Translations under genes and position numbers: made by a program
The notes under the pieces: model-generated
Seen by the model: the letters and a program-made list of their open reading frames with translations, nothing else
Told to the model about the DNA's origin: nothing
Database searches by the model: none
Shown here: piece after piece, positions 51,006 to 59,921 of the stretch
How positions within the stretch are numbered: position 1 is the stretch's first letter
Layout of the letters: every line of letters begins with the position of its first letter
Assembly: GCA_029781975.1 (NCBI GenBank)
Contig: JAKOVQ010000009.1
Span: 1-64,000, forward strand
DNA length: 64,000 nucleotides
Origin: Acidobacteriota bacterium
GTDB taxonomy: Bacteria > Acidobacteriota > Thermoanaerobaculia > UBA5066
Direction of reading: 5' to 3'

Positions 51006-54000
51006 CTACGCCCCCCTGCTCCCGCGCAGCTTCTCGAGGGCGACGAGGCGCTCGATGGCGTCGAGCTCGAGGTCGTCCTTGCCGAGCTCCCTCAGGCGCG
51101 ACCACTCGCGGCGGAGCTCGCGCGACAGGGCCTCGGGGAGCGAGCGGAGCCATCCTTCGATCCTCAGGTCGACGAACTCGCGCTTCTCCTCGATCGTCAG
51201 CTCGCGAGCGAGGAGGAGGCGGGTGGCGTCCTCGGCGTCGACGAGCCCCTGGAGCACCGTCCAGCGGTCCCCCGGACGCTCGGCGCAGAGGGCCGCGAAC
51301 GAGACGCTCGACGTCTCGCGGATCAGCTCCTCCTCGCGCGTCGTCCGGCTCTCGTGCTCCTTCGTCTCGTCCCAGCTCTCCGAGTCCTCGGCGAGCCAGC
51401 GGAGGTACTCCATGGCGAAGAGGCTGGTCGGCAGGACGAGGTCCTCGCGCGTCCGCGCGTCGACCCAGAGCGCCGCGGCGGCGCGGAGGCACCGCCGCGC
51501 GGTCGTCTCGGCCAGCTTCTTCCCGAAGACGAGGGCGGCCGATTCCTTCACGAACGACGGGAGCTCCGTGGCGACGATCTCGCGGTAGCCCGGGACGTGC
51601 CGCTCGAGGAGGACGGCGGCGCGCCGGTCGAGGGCGACGAGGTCGCTCGTGACGGCCGGGAGGCCGAGCGTCGTGCAGCCCAGGTTGTAGACGATGGCGC
51701 GCGGCAGGGTGACCCCCTCCGGCCACGCGTCGCGCAGGTCGCGGTTGTCGGGCAGGGTCGTCCCGCCGCCCCACTCCTCGGGGTAGGTCGGGATCGAGCG
51801 GCCGTAGCTCACCGAGCCGGTCGCGCGGATCCGCACCCGCGTCTGCGGGACGAGTCCGCCGAACGGCGCGAGGAGGGGCGCGATCCGGAGGAGAGTCTCC
51901 GTGTGGGACCTCACCCCGGCCTCCAGGAGCTTGAAGAAGGCGTCGCGGTCGGCGGCGGAGACGGAGGGGAAGGGGGACGGCTCGGCGACGGCGGCCCGGA
52001 ACGCCGCGGCGAGGCGCCCGGCCTCGGCGGGCGCGTCGGAGCGGATCCCCTGCATCGTGACGCCGTCCGCGCGCGCGAACTGCCGGATGACGCCCGGGTG
52101 GTCGGGGTCGAAGCCGCCCCGGAAGCCGGCCCGCCCCGCGCCGACGAGGAACGTGACGGACGGCGCCGGCTCTCCGGCCTTCCGCGCGAGGAGGGCGAGG
52201 CGCCGCTGGGCCTCCTCGCGTCCCGCCAGCGCGAGCGTGCAGGCGGCGTCCGTGGCGATCTTGCCGCTCTGCTCGGCGGTGTCGGACATCGCGACGAAGA
52301 CGCGGACGACGGCCTCGTCGCGGTCGAACCGGGTCCGGAAGACGGACGCCGTCGGGACGTCCGGCAGGCCGCGTCCCCTCTCGAGGGCGAGGTAGAAGGC
52401 CTCGAGGAACTCGGGGAGGTGCGCGAGGGCGCCGACGTTCTCGCAGAGGGGGACGAGGCGGACGCGCGAGACCTTCTCGATCAGCGCGGCGCGGCGGCCC
52501 TCCTCCACCCTCGGGGCGAGGAAGGCGTCGCCGTGGCCGTCGTCGGCGAAGAGGCTCGCGATGGCGGCGCGGTAGAGCGTCCCGATCTTGACCACGGCGC
52601 CGATCTCCGCTCCGGAGTTGACCTGCGGGACGGTCACCTCCGGGAGGGCGTTCTGGACGGGCGTGACCCCGACCTTCTCGCAGGCGAGGTGGAAGAGGAC
52701 GTTCGCGCGCGCGACCGAGGCGAGGATCTTGACGATCTTCTCCTCGTCCTGCTCGATGAAGGGGTTCGGGACGCGGAAGAGGAGGTGGCGGTCCTCGCCC
52801 GGGACGACGCCGTGGCGGAGGAGCGCGAGGACGACCTTCTCGGGGAGGTCGAGCCACTCCGGGCTGATCTGCCGCCCCTCGAAGTCGAGGAGGACCTCGC
52901 TGCACGGGCCGAGGAGGTCCGCGATCGTCTCCTCGTACTCGAGCCGCGCCTCGACGAGAGGGTTCCACTCCAGGTGCTTCAGGGCGAGCCGCGCGCGGTC
53001 CGGAGCCCCGGCGGGAGCCGACCGGAGGGCCCGCTCGAGCTGCTCGGCGCGGTGGGAGGTGGAGTCGGGGTGCTTCGTGCCGGTCAGGCGAAGGGTCTCG
53101 TGCCGCGGGTCGAGGAGGAACCTCTTCCGGGCGGCGGCGAACGCCTTCGGGTCGAGGCCGTCGAGGGCGTCGTAGCCCTCGGCGGTGCAGACGCTCTCCC
53201 AGACGGCGTCGAGGGGCGACCGCGAGGCCGCGGCGGCGGCCGCGGGGGCGCTGGAGCCGAGGCGCCCCTGCTCCGTGATCCGCGCGCGGACGCGGTCGAT
53301 GAAGACCGCCAGCTCCTTGACGTCCTTCGAGCCGTAGGAGAGGCGCTGCCAGGTGCCGTAGCGGGCCGCGTCGCTCCCCGCGAAGGCGACGAACGGGATC
53401 CCCCCGACGCCGCCCGAGAGGAGGAGCTCGAACGCGTCGACCGAGTCCTTCACGACCGCCCTCTCGTGGACGCCGTTCCGGAGCCGGTCGAACGGCTCGC
53501 CGACGAGGCCGGGGAAGGCGAGGGGCGCGTAGAAGGTCCCGCCGAAGTCCGTCCTCTCGACGCCCAGGGAGGCCAGCTCGTCCGCGGCCCCGGCCATGAA
53601 GTCGCGCCGCTCGCGCATGTAGGGCGACGGGCGGCGGAGGACCGCGAGCGGGCTCTGGAGCGCCGCGAGGGCCCAGTCCTGCGCGAGCGTCGAGGGGGTG
53701 GCGACGAGCCAGGCGGAGAGGTTCGCCAGGATCTCCCGGGCCCTCACGCCGTTCGCGCGGATCTGGTCCGAGATGACCATCCAGCAGGCGCGGGCGCCCG
53801 TGGAGGCGCCGAACATGTCCATCTTCGAGAGGCCCGAGAGGGAGACGACCCAGTCCCGCCACTCGGGGTCGGCGAAGGCGGGGTTGACGAACCAGCCGAC
53901 GTAGTCGAGCCGCTGGTAGACCGAGTCGTAGAGGACGTAGGCCCGGCGCCTCACGGCGACCCGGACGAGCTCCTCGACGAGGGCGCGCGGGTAGACGCGG

Positions 54001-54596
54001 CCCGTCGGGTTGTGGGGGTTGTTCAGGATGACGGAGGAGATCCCCCCCTTCGCGAGGAGGCGGTCGAGCTCCTTCGGGTCCGGGAGGAAGTCGGGAGCCG
54101 ACGTCGGGAGCTCGACGAGGGCCTTCCCCGCCCGCTCGACGTACCAGTCGTACTCCCAGCTGGGGCGGGGGACGACGACCCCCGACCCGTCGGCGCCGAG
54201 GACCTCGAGGACCATCGCGAGGCCGGAGCGGGTCCCGGGGGTGAAGAGGACCTCGTCCGGGAGGAAGCGGACCTGGGAGGCGGGGTAGTCGAGGAGGCCG
54301 TCGCGGTTGAAGAAGTCGGCGACCTCGCTCCGGACGTCCATCCGCCCCACCGCCGGGCCGTAGCTGTGGACGGTGTTCCGGGTGATCCGCTGGGCGGCCC
54401 GGACCACCTCCGGGTGGGGGGCGAAGTCGGCGTTCTTGTAGTCGCCCTGGGTCAGGTCGAGCGCCCCCTCCTGCTGGACCCTCCTCGAGAAGAGGCGGAC
54501 GAACGGCTCCGGCGTGGAGAGGGCGCGGACGGAGAGGCACCTCTCCTGCTGAGGCGCCGCGGCGGCGGATCCGGGGGACGCTGTCTCTGGCTTCAC
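51006..54596 (-). CDS. aminotransferase (class I/II) fused to archaeal-type PEP carboxylase
   Basis: A single 1196-residue frame with two enzymes. Residues about 30-445 are a PLP aminotransferase: NNPHNPTG (193-199), LYDSVY, and the Schiff-base lysine K258 in SGLSKMDMFG with the following STGAR. An Ala-rich linker (448-458) leads to a region (about 500-1000) that matches the short archaeal-type PEP carboxylase: DFEGR (571-575), FRVPNPF (607-613), EVTVPQVNSGAE, VPLCENV, MSDTAEQSG (770-778), GAGRAGFRGG (819-828) and LPRAIVYNLGCTTLGLP. A helical ~190-residue extension ends it. Together the two could turn PEP, bicarbonate and an amino donor into aspartate. GTG start after GGGAGAG. The PEPC assignment is by motif order, not by alignment. 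Confidence 0.78.
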   Translation of the reverse strand: MKPETASPGSAAAAPQQERCLSVRALSTPEPFVRLFSRRVQQEGALDLTQGDYKNADFAPHPEVVRAAQRITRNTVHSYGPAVGRMDVRSEVADFFNRDGLLDYPASQVRFLPDEVLFTPGTRSGLAMVLEVLGADGSGVVVPRPSWEYDWYVERAGKALVELPTSAPDFLPDPKELDRLLAKGGISSVILNNPHNPTGRVYPRALVEELVRVAVRRRAYVLYDSVYQRLDYVGWFVNPAFADPEWRDWVVSLSGLSKMDMFGASTGARACWMVISDQIRANGVRAREILANLSAWLVATPSTLAQDWALAALQSPLAVLRRPSPYMRERRDFMAGAADELASLGVERTDFGGTFYAPLAFPGLVGEPFDRLRNGVHERAVVKDSVDAFELLLSGGVGGIPFVAFAGSDAARYGTWQRLSYGSKDVKELAVFIDRVRARITEQGRLGSSAPAAAAAASRSPLDAVWESVCTAEGYDALDGLDPKAFAAARKRFLLDPRHETLRLTGTKHPDSTSHRAEQLERALRSAPAGAPDRARLALKHLEWNPLVEARLEYEETIADLLGPCSEVLLDFEGRQISPEWLDLPEKVVLALLRHGVVPGEDRHLLFRVPNPFIEQDEEKIVKILASVARANVLFHLACEKVGVTPVQNALPEVTVPQVNSGAEIGAVVKIGTLYRAAIASLFADDGHGDAFLAPRVEEGRRAALIEKVSRVRLVPLCENVGALAHLPEFLEAFYLALERGRGLPDVPTASVFRTRFDRDEAVVRVFVAMSDTAEQSGKIATDAACTLALAGREEAQRRLALLARKAGEPAPSVTFLVGAGRAGFRGGFDPDHPGVIRQFARADGVTMQGIRSDAPAEAGRLAAAFRAAVAEPSPFPSVSAADRDAFFKLLEAGVRSHTETLLRIAPLLAPFGGLVPQTRVRIRATGSVSYGRSIPTYPEEWGGGTTLPDNRDLRDAWPEGVTLPRAIVYNLGCTTLGLPAVTSDLVALDRRAAVLLERHVPGYREIVATELPSFVKESAALVFGKKLAETTARRCLRAAAALWVDARTREDLVLPTSLFAMEYLRWLAEDSESWDETKEHESRTTREEELIRETSSVSFAALCAERPGDRWTVLQGLVDAEDATRLLLARELTIEEKREFVDLRIEGWLRSLPEALSRELRREWSRLRELGKDDLELDAIERLVALEKLRGSRGA

Positions 54597-54669
54597 GTCT
54601 CGGCTCTCCCTGGGGCTCCCTGGCCCTCGCTCCGCCGCGGCCCCCCGGGACGCCCGATCGCCCTCCCGG

Positions 54670-54688
54670 CCCGCTGCGGTGCAGCGGG
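54670..54688 (-). terminator. small hairpin after the glycogen phosphorylase gene
   Basis: CCCGCTGC, loop GGT, GCAGCGGG, 27 bp past the phosphorylase stop on the minus strand. Short stem and no T-run; weak. Confidence 0.3.
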
Positions 54689-54714
54689 AGTGTGCCCGAA
54701 ACGGGGGGAGGAAA

Positions 54715-57243
54715 TCACGTCGGCGCGATCTCGCTCCCCGCCCCCTCCCCGTTCTCGATCGGGACGGGGACCGGCTGGACGTGCCAGACGTCGCGCGCGT
54801 AGTCGCGGATCGAACGGTCCGACGAGAAGCCCCCCATCCGGGCCACGTTGAGGATCGAGGCGCGGGTCCACCCGTCCACGTCGCGCCAGGCCCGCTCGAC
54901 CCGGGCCTGCGCGTCGACGTAGGGGCGGTAGTCGGCCAGGACGCGGAACGGGTCGCTCTCGAGGAGGCCCTCGACGAGCGGGCGGAAGAGGTCGCGGTCG
55001 CCGCGCGCGAAGGCGCCGGAGGCGAGGACGTCGAGCACCTCCCGCAGCTCCGGGTCGGCCTCGTACCGGTCCCGGGGCCGGTAGCCGTCGCGCCACGTCC
55101 GCGCGACCTCCTCGGCCGTCAGGCCGAAGAGGAAGAAGTTCTCGGCGCCCACGGCCTCGCGGATCTCGACGTTCGCGCCGTCGAGGGTCCCGATCGTCAG
55201 CGCCCCGTTCAGGGCCAGCTTCATGTTCCCCGTCCCCGAGGCCTCCTTGCCGGCCGTGGAGATCTGCTCGGAGAGGTCGGCCCCGGGGAAGATGACGAGG
55301 CCGTTCTTCACGTTGTAGTCGGGGAGGAAGGCGACGGAGAGGCGTCCCCGGGTGACGAGGTCCGCGTTGACGACCTCGGCGACGGAGTGGATGAGCTTGA
55401 TGATCAGCTTCGCCATCGCGTAGCCGGGGGCCGCCTTCCCGGCGAAGAGGACCGTCCGCGGCGGGGCGGCGAGCCCCGGGTCGCGCTTCAGCCGAAGGTA
55501 GAGCGTCAGGACGTGGAGGACGTTCAGGTGCTGGCGCTTGTACTCGTGGATCCGCTTGACCTGGACGTCGTGGAGGCTGGCGGGGTCGGCGGTGACGCCC
55601 GCCCGGCGTCCCACCTCGGCCGCCAGGGCGGCCCGGTTCGCCCCCTTGACCGCCCGCCAGGCCTCGCGGAAGCCGGCGTCGTCGGCGAGCGGCTCGAGGC
55701 GCCGGAGCTCGTCGAGGTCGCGGACCCAGGAATCGCCGATCGCCTCGGTGACGAGCCGGGTGAGCCCCGGGTTGGCCAGGGCCACGAAGCGGCGCGGCGT
55801 GACGCCGTTGGTCACGTTGGTGAACTTCTCGGGCCAGAGCTCGGCGAAGTCGCGGAGGACGTCGCGCCGGAGGAGCTCGGAGTGGAGCGCCGCCACGCCG
55901 TTGATCCGGTGGCTCCCGACGGCCGCCAGGTGCGCCATCCGGACCGACCGCGCCCCCTCCTCGTCGATCAGGGAGAGGCGCTGGACGCGGCCCTCGTCGC
56001 CGGGGAAGCGGTCCCTCACCTCGCCGAGGAAGCGGGCGTTGATCTCGTAGACGATCTCGAGGTGGCGGGGGAGCGTCCCGCCGAAGAGCGCGACCGGCCA
56101 CTTCTCGAGCGCCTCCGGGAGGAGGGTGTGGTTCGTGTACGCGAACGTCCTCCGGGTGATCTCCCAGGCCGGCTCCCACTCCATCCCGTGCTCGTCGACG
56201 AGGAGGCGCATCAGCTCGGCGACGGCGAGCGCGGGGTGGGTGTCGTTCAGCTGGACCGCCCAGCGGTCGGGGAGGCTCGCGAGGCCCGGCGAGGCCTGGA
56301 AGTGGATCCTGAGCATGTCCTGGAGCGAGCAGGAGACGAAGAAGTGCTGCTGCGCGAGGCGGAGCGCCTTCCCTGCGGCCGGCTCGTCGTTCGGGTAGAG
56401 GACCTTCGAGATCGTCTCGGACGCCACCTTCTCCTCGACGGCGCCGTAGTAGTCGCCCACGTTGAACGCCCCGAAGTCGAAGGACTCCGTCGCCTCCGCC
56501 TTCCAGAGCCGGAGCATGTTCACGTTCCCCGACCGGTAGCCGAGGATCGGCGTGTCGTAGGCGATGCCACGGACGACCTGCTCCGGGACCCAGCGGACGC
56601 GGTAGCGTCCCGAGGCGTCGGTGGACGCCTCCGTCCGGCCGCCGAGCTTCACGTCGAAGGCGATCTCGGGGCGGGCGATCTCCCACGGGTTCCCGAGCTG
56701 GAGCCACTTGTCGGTCCTTTCGAACTGCCAGCCGTCCCGGATCCCCTGGTCGAAGATGCCGAACTCGTACCGGATCCCGTAGCCGATCGCCGGGATCTCG
56801 AGGGTCGCCAGGGAGTCCATGTAGCAGGCCGCGAGCCGCCCGAGGCCGCCGTTCCCGAGCCCCGGCTCCTCCTCCTGCGAAAGGAGCCTGTCGAGGTCGA
56901 GGCCGAGCTCGGACATCGCCTGCCGGACCTCGTCGAGGACGCCGAGGTTGACGAGGTTGTTCCCGAGGTGGGGGCCGAGGAGGAACTCGGCCGAGAGGTA
57001 GACGACGGACCTCACCCGGTTCCGGAAGTAGTGCTCGCCCGTCCGCATCCAGCGGTGGATCAGCCGGTCGCGCACCGCGTGGGCCAGGGCGAGGTAGCGG
57101 TCGTTCGGGGTCGCGACCGCCGGGAACCGCCCGACGGCGGTGACGAGGCTCTCCTCGAACGCCTTCTTCCAGCGGTCGACGCGCGCGCGGGCCGGGCCGT
57201 GTTCCATCGACTCCGTCGCAGGGGTCCCGGGCTGCTCCGACAT
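54715..57243 (-). CDS. glgP: glycogen/alpha-glucan phosphorylase
   Basis: Releases glucose-1-phosphate from alpha-1,4-glucans. The 842-residue protein has the family layout: SVVYLSAEFLLGPHLGNNL and GLGNGGLGRLAACYMDSLA near the N-terminus, VKRIHEYKRQHLN, and the PLP lysine K675 in EASGTGNMKLALNG. Full length compared with E. coli GlgP. The ATG follows GGAGG. It lies 118 bp before the aminotransferase-PEPC gene on the same strand; separate transcription is likely but not certain. Confidence 0.95.
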   Translation of the reverse strand: MSEQPGTPATESMEHGPARARVDRWKKAFEESLVTAVGRFPAVATPNDRYLALAHAVRDRLIHRWMRTGEHYFRNRVRSVVYLSAEFLLGPHLGNNLVNLGVLDEVRQAMSELGLDLDRLLSQEEEPGLGNGGLGRLAACYMDSLATLEIPAIGYGIRYEFGIFDQGIRDGWQFERTDKWLQLGNPWEIARPEIAFDVKLGGRTEASTDASGRYRVRWVPEQVVRGIAYDTPILGYRSGNVNMLRLWKAEATESFDFGAFNVGDYYGAVEEKVASETISKVLYPNDEPAAGKALRLAQQHFFVSCSLQDMLRIHFQASPGLASLPDRWAVQLNDTHPALAVAELMRLLVDEHGMEWEPAWEITRRTFAYTNHTLLPEALEKWPVALFGGTLPRHLEIVYEINARFLGEVRDRFPGDEGRVQRLSLIDEEGARSVRMAHLAAVGSHRINGVAALHSELLRRDVLRDFAELWPEKFTNVTNGVTPRRFVALANPGLTRLVTEAIGDSWVRDLDELRRLEPLADDAGFREAWRAVKGANRAALAAEVGRRAGVTADPASLHDVQVKRIHEYKRQHLNVLHVLTLYLRLKRDPGLAAPPRTVLFAGKAAPGYAMAKLIIKLIHSVAEVVNADLVTRGRLSVAFLPDYNVKNGLVIFPGADLSEQISTAGKEASGTGNMKLALNGALTIGTLDGANVEIREAVGAENFFLFGLTAEEVARTWRDGYRPRDRYEADPELREVLDVLASGAFARGDRDLFRPLVEGLLESDPFRVLADYRPYVDAQARVERAWRDVDGWTRASILNVARMGGFSSDRSIRDYARDVWHVQPVPVPIENGEGAGSEIAPT

Positions 57244-57329
57244 CGAGCGACCTCCGTGGGGGGCGCAGAGGACCTGCCGGGAAAGAGACGTGCGGGAACG
57301 GCGTGACCCGTGCGCCCTGGATGGGGCTG

Positions 57330-58253
57330 TCAGGAAATGCTACTCCTCGCGCGGCGCGGCGGAGCGGTGGAGGGCCGGGGAGCCCGATCCGCGGGACGGC
57401 GCGCCGGGACGACGATCAGCCCCACTCCCGCGAGGAGGACCGCGGCCCCGAGGAGGAACGGGGCCTTCAGGGGCGTCCCCTCGAAGAGCCACGCCCAGAG
57501 GTTCGCGAGCGGCGGATTGAGGAAGACGAACGCCGCCGTCTCGCCGGCGGGGAGCCGCTTGAGCGCCCAGATCCAGGCGGCGTAGGCGAGGATCGAGCAG
57601 GGGACCGCGAGGTAGAGCGCGGAGACCAGCGCCGCCGGCCGGGAGAGGAGCGTCGCGAGGGTGGCGGGGCGGGCCAGGAAGAGGACGGGGAGGCTCCCGA
57701 CGAAGAGGAGGGCGAAGGTCGTGTCGAACGGGTCGGCGTCCCTCGGGAGCGAGCGCCCAAGGACGGTGTAGACCGCCCAGCAGAGCGGGGCCAGCGCGAG
57801 GAGGAGGGCGCTCGACAGGTAGGGCCAGTCGACCGCGCGGTCGGTCCCGTAGCGGATCACGACGAAGACGCCCGCCAGGGAGAGGCCGAGGCCGGCCAGG
57901 CGCCGCCGGCCGAACGGCTCGCCGAGCGCCACCCGCGCGAGGACCGCCGTGAAGACGGGGTTCAACGCGATGATGAGGGCGGCCGTCCCGGTCGGCACCG
58001 TCTTCAGGCCGTGGAAGAAGAAGACGTTGTAGGCGGGGACGCTCAGGAGCCCCATCAGCGCGACCCGGGGCCACGTCGAGCGCGGCAGGCGGAGCGGGCG
58101 GCGGGCGAGGAGGAGCGCCCCGGTCCCGACCAGGACGGGGACGAACCGGGCGGCCAGCGCCTCCGTCAGCCCGACGGCCTGACGGAGCTGGGCCGCCGCG
58201 AGGAACGAGAAGGACCAGACGACGAGGGTGGCGACGAGGACGACGTACGCCAA
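57330..58253 (-). CDS. EamA/DMT-family transporter
   Basis: Inner-membrane protein of 307 residues with ten hydrophobic helices in two EamA repeats; PTGTAALIIALNPVFTAVLA and PAGETAAFVFLNPPLANLWA are the matching conserved stretches at the start of the fourth and ninth helices. The TTG at 58253 is the best available start. The C-terminus is a basic cytoplasmic tail. Family members export amino acids or other metabolites; the substrate is not predictable. Confidence 0.88.
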   Translation of the reverse strand: MAYVVLVATLVVWSFSFLAAAQLRQAVGLTEALAARFVPVLVGTGALLLARRPLRLPRSTWPRVALMGLLSVPAYNVFFFHGLKTVPTGTAALIIALNPVFTAVLARVALGEPFGRRRLAGLGLSLAGVFVVIRYGTDRAVDWPYLSSALLLALAPLCWAVYTVLGRSLPRDADPFDTTFALLFVGSLPVLFLARPATLATLLSRPAALVSALYLAVPCSILAYAAWIWALKRLPAGETAAFVFLNPPLANLWAWLFEGTPLKAPFLLGAAVLLAGVGLIVVPARRPADRAPRPSTAPPRRARSSIS

Positions 58254-58305
58254 GGGCGGGCGAGTATCGCACGCGGAGACGGGCGCGCCGCCTCGCGGCC
58301 GGCGT

Positions 58306-59238
58306 TCAGGAGGAGACCGGGGAGCGGCCGCCGTCCTCCCACGACGCGGGGTCCTCGATCGGCTCCAGGTGCGTCAGGACCGAGGCCCGCGGGAGCGCCG
58401 CCCGGACCTCCCGCTCGATCTCCTCGCAGAGGTCGTGGCCGCGCTGGACGCTCCAGGTCCCCGGGACGAGGACGTGCATGTCGATGAACCGGATCGGCCC
58501 GGCCTGCCGCGCCCTCAGGGCGTGGACGTCGACCTCGTCGGTCCGGAAGCGCGCGAGGAGCGCGTCCAGCGTCTCCCGCTCTCCGGCGGGGATCGTCTTG
58601 TCGAGGAGCCCGTGGGCGGTCTCGATCAGGATCCGCCCGGCCATCCAGACGATGTTGGTCGCGACGGCGAGGGCGACGATCGGGTCGAGGATGTGCCAGC
58701 CCGTCAGCTGGACGAGGACCACCCCGACGAAGACGCCGGCGGAGGTCCAGACGTCGGTCAGGAGGTGGTGCGCGTCGGACCGCAGGACGATGGAGTCGAG
58801 CCGCCGGCCGGCCCGCATCAGGACGAAGGCGACCGTCCCGTTGACGGCGGACGCGACGGCCGACACGCCCAGGCCCTGCCAGACGTTGGAGAGGGGCTGC
58901 GGGTCCGCGATCCGCTCCCAGGCCGCCACGGCGATCGCCACGGCGGCGCCGAGGATCGAGAGCCCCTCGAAGGCGGAGGCGAGGTACTCGGCCTTGCTGT
59001 GCCCGAAGTGATGCTCGGCGTCAGGGGGGCTGACGGCGACCCGCAGGGCCCAGAGCGCCACGCCCGCCGCGAGGAGGTTCACGAGGGACTCGACCGCGTC
59101 GGAGAGGAGGCCGACGGAGCCGGTCAGGAGCCACGCGACGGTCTTGAGGGAGATCGTGACGACCGCCGCCCCGATCGAGAGGAGCGCGTACCGGGAGGCG
59201 TCTCCTCCCGCCCGGACCGGCGGCACCTTCGTCGTCAT
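58306..59238 (-). CDS. cation diffusion facilitator (FieF/ZitB-like) metal transporter
   Basis: Exports divalent metal (Zn, Fe or similar) in exchange for protons. The 310-residue protein has six helices with the metal-site residues in LLSDAVESLVN (helix 2) and RSDAHHLLTDVWTS (helix 5), the HHFGHSKAEYLAS loop, and a cytoplasmic domain with RFIDMHVLVPGTWSV and DLCEEIEREV. The DAVES variant instead of the usual HAxxD pattern in helix 2 may shift metal choice. Stands alone on the minus strand, 52 bp before the EamA gene. Confidence 0.9.
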   Translation of the reverse strand: MTTKVPPVRAGGDASRYALLSIGAAVVTISLKTVAWLLTGSVGLLSDAVESLVNLLAAGVALWALRVAVSPPDAEHHFGHSKAEYLASAFEGLSILGAAVAIAVAAWERIADPQPLSNVWQGLGVSAVASAVNGTVAFVLMRAGRRLDSIVLRSDAHHLLTDVWTSAGVFVGVVLVQLTGWHILDPIVALAVATNIVWMAGRILIETAHGLLDKTIPAGERETLDALLARFRTDEVDVHALRARQAGPIRFIDMHVLVPGTWSVQRGHDLCEEIEREVRAALPRASVLTHLEPIEDPASWEDGGRSPVSS

Positions 59239-59331
59239 CGACCGGGAAGAGTACAGGGCGGAAGGGGTTCGCGCACCTCCCGGGACCTGCGGCGCCGCGG
59301 ACGGCGTACCTCCCCGGTCTCGGTCGACGGG

Positions 59332-59364
59332 GGAGGATGCGGCCCCGCGTGAGCCGCATCCTCC
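59332..59364 (-). terminator. terminator after the Gly-rich peptide gene
   Basis: A 12-bp perfect stem (GGAGGATGCGGC with its complement) around a 9-nt loop, 46 bp past the stop of the minus-strand Gly-rich gene. Confidence 0.6.
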
Positions 59365-59409
59365 AGGGCCTCCGTCGATCGGGGGAGCCGGAACGGTCCG
59401 GCAGGGCCT

Positions 59410-59784
59410 TCAGCCACGTCCGCGGCGGCCGCCCGAGGATCCCCGCGAGCCGCCCGGTCCCGTGCCGGTGCACGAGCCCGACCCCGAGCCCCGCCGGGCG
59501 CCGTACCCGGTGCCGTCCTTCGGGCCGCTCCCCGCGTTGCCGGCGCCGTTTCCGGGCCCGTAGCCGGAGGCGCTCCCGCCGGCTCCGTATCCGGTCCCGT
59601 CCTTCGGGCCGGCGCCCTGGTTGCCCGTCCCGTCCCCGGGGCCGTTCCGGCCGCTCGCGGAGGGACCGTTGCCCGCCTTGCCGGCGGAGCCGGACCCGGC
59701 CTGCTGCGCGTTCGCCGAGGCCGCGACGGCGAGGGCGATCACCGCCGCGCCGAGGGTCGTGAGGAAGGAAGCCTTGCCGTTCAT
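59410..59784 (-). CDS. small Gly-rich secreted repeat protein
   Basis: A 124-residue protein with a clean signal peptide (TLGAAVIALAVAASANAQ, cleavage after ANA) and a low-complexity mature part made of Gly, Ser, Asn, Thr and Pro. The unit GPKDGTGYGA occurs twice, with looser copies (GPGDGTGNQ, SASGYGPGNGAGN) between them and a single Cys in the C-terminal GSCTGTGPG. It has a strong GAGAGGAG ribosome site, so it is a real gene and may be well expressed. Function unknown; related repeats occur in small secreted proteins of environmental bacteria. Confidence 0.75.
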   Translation of the reverse strand: MNGKASFLTTLGAAVIALAVAASANAQQAGSGSAGKAGNGPSASGRNGPGDGTGNQGAGPKDGTGYGAGGSASGYGPGNGAGNAGSGPKDGTGYGARRGSGSGSCTGTGPGGSRGSSGGRRGRG

Positions 59785-59869
59785 CTTCGTTTCTCCTCTC
59801 GCTTCGTGTCACCGGCTTCTCTCCGCCGGCGCCTTCCGAACTGCACGGTGCATGCCAGCGAAAGGGGGC

Positions 59870-59897
59870 CGTGACGGGCCCCGAGCGGCCCGTCACG
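59870..59897 (-). terminator. rho-independent terminator after the M3 peptidase gene
   Basis: CGTGACGGGCC, loop CCGAGC, and its exact complement (11-bp stem); on the minus strand a C/T-rich tract with TTT follows. Confidence 0.7.
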
Positions 59898-59921
59898 ACC
59901 CGGCGCGCGGGGTCCGGCGGG

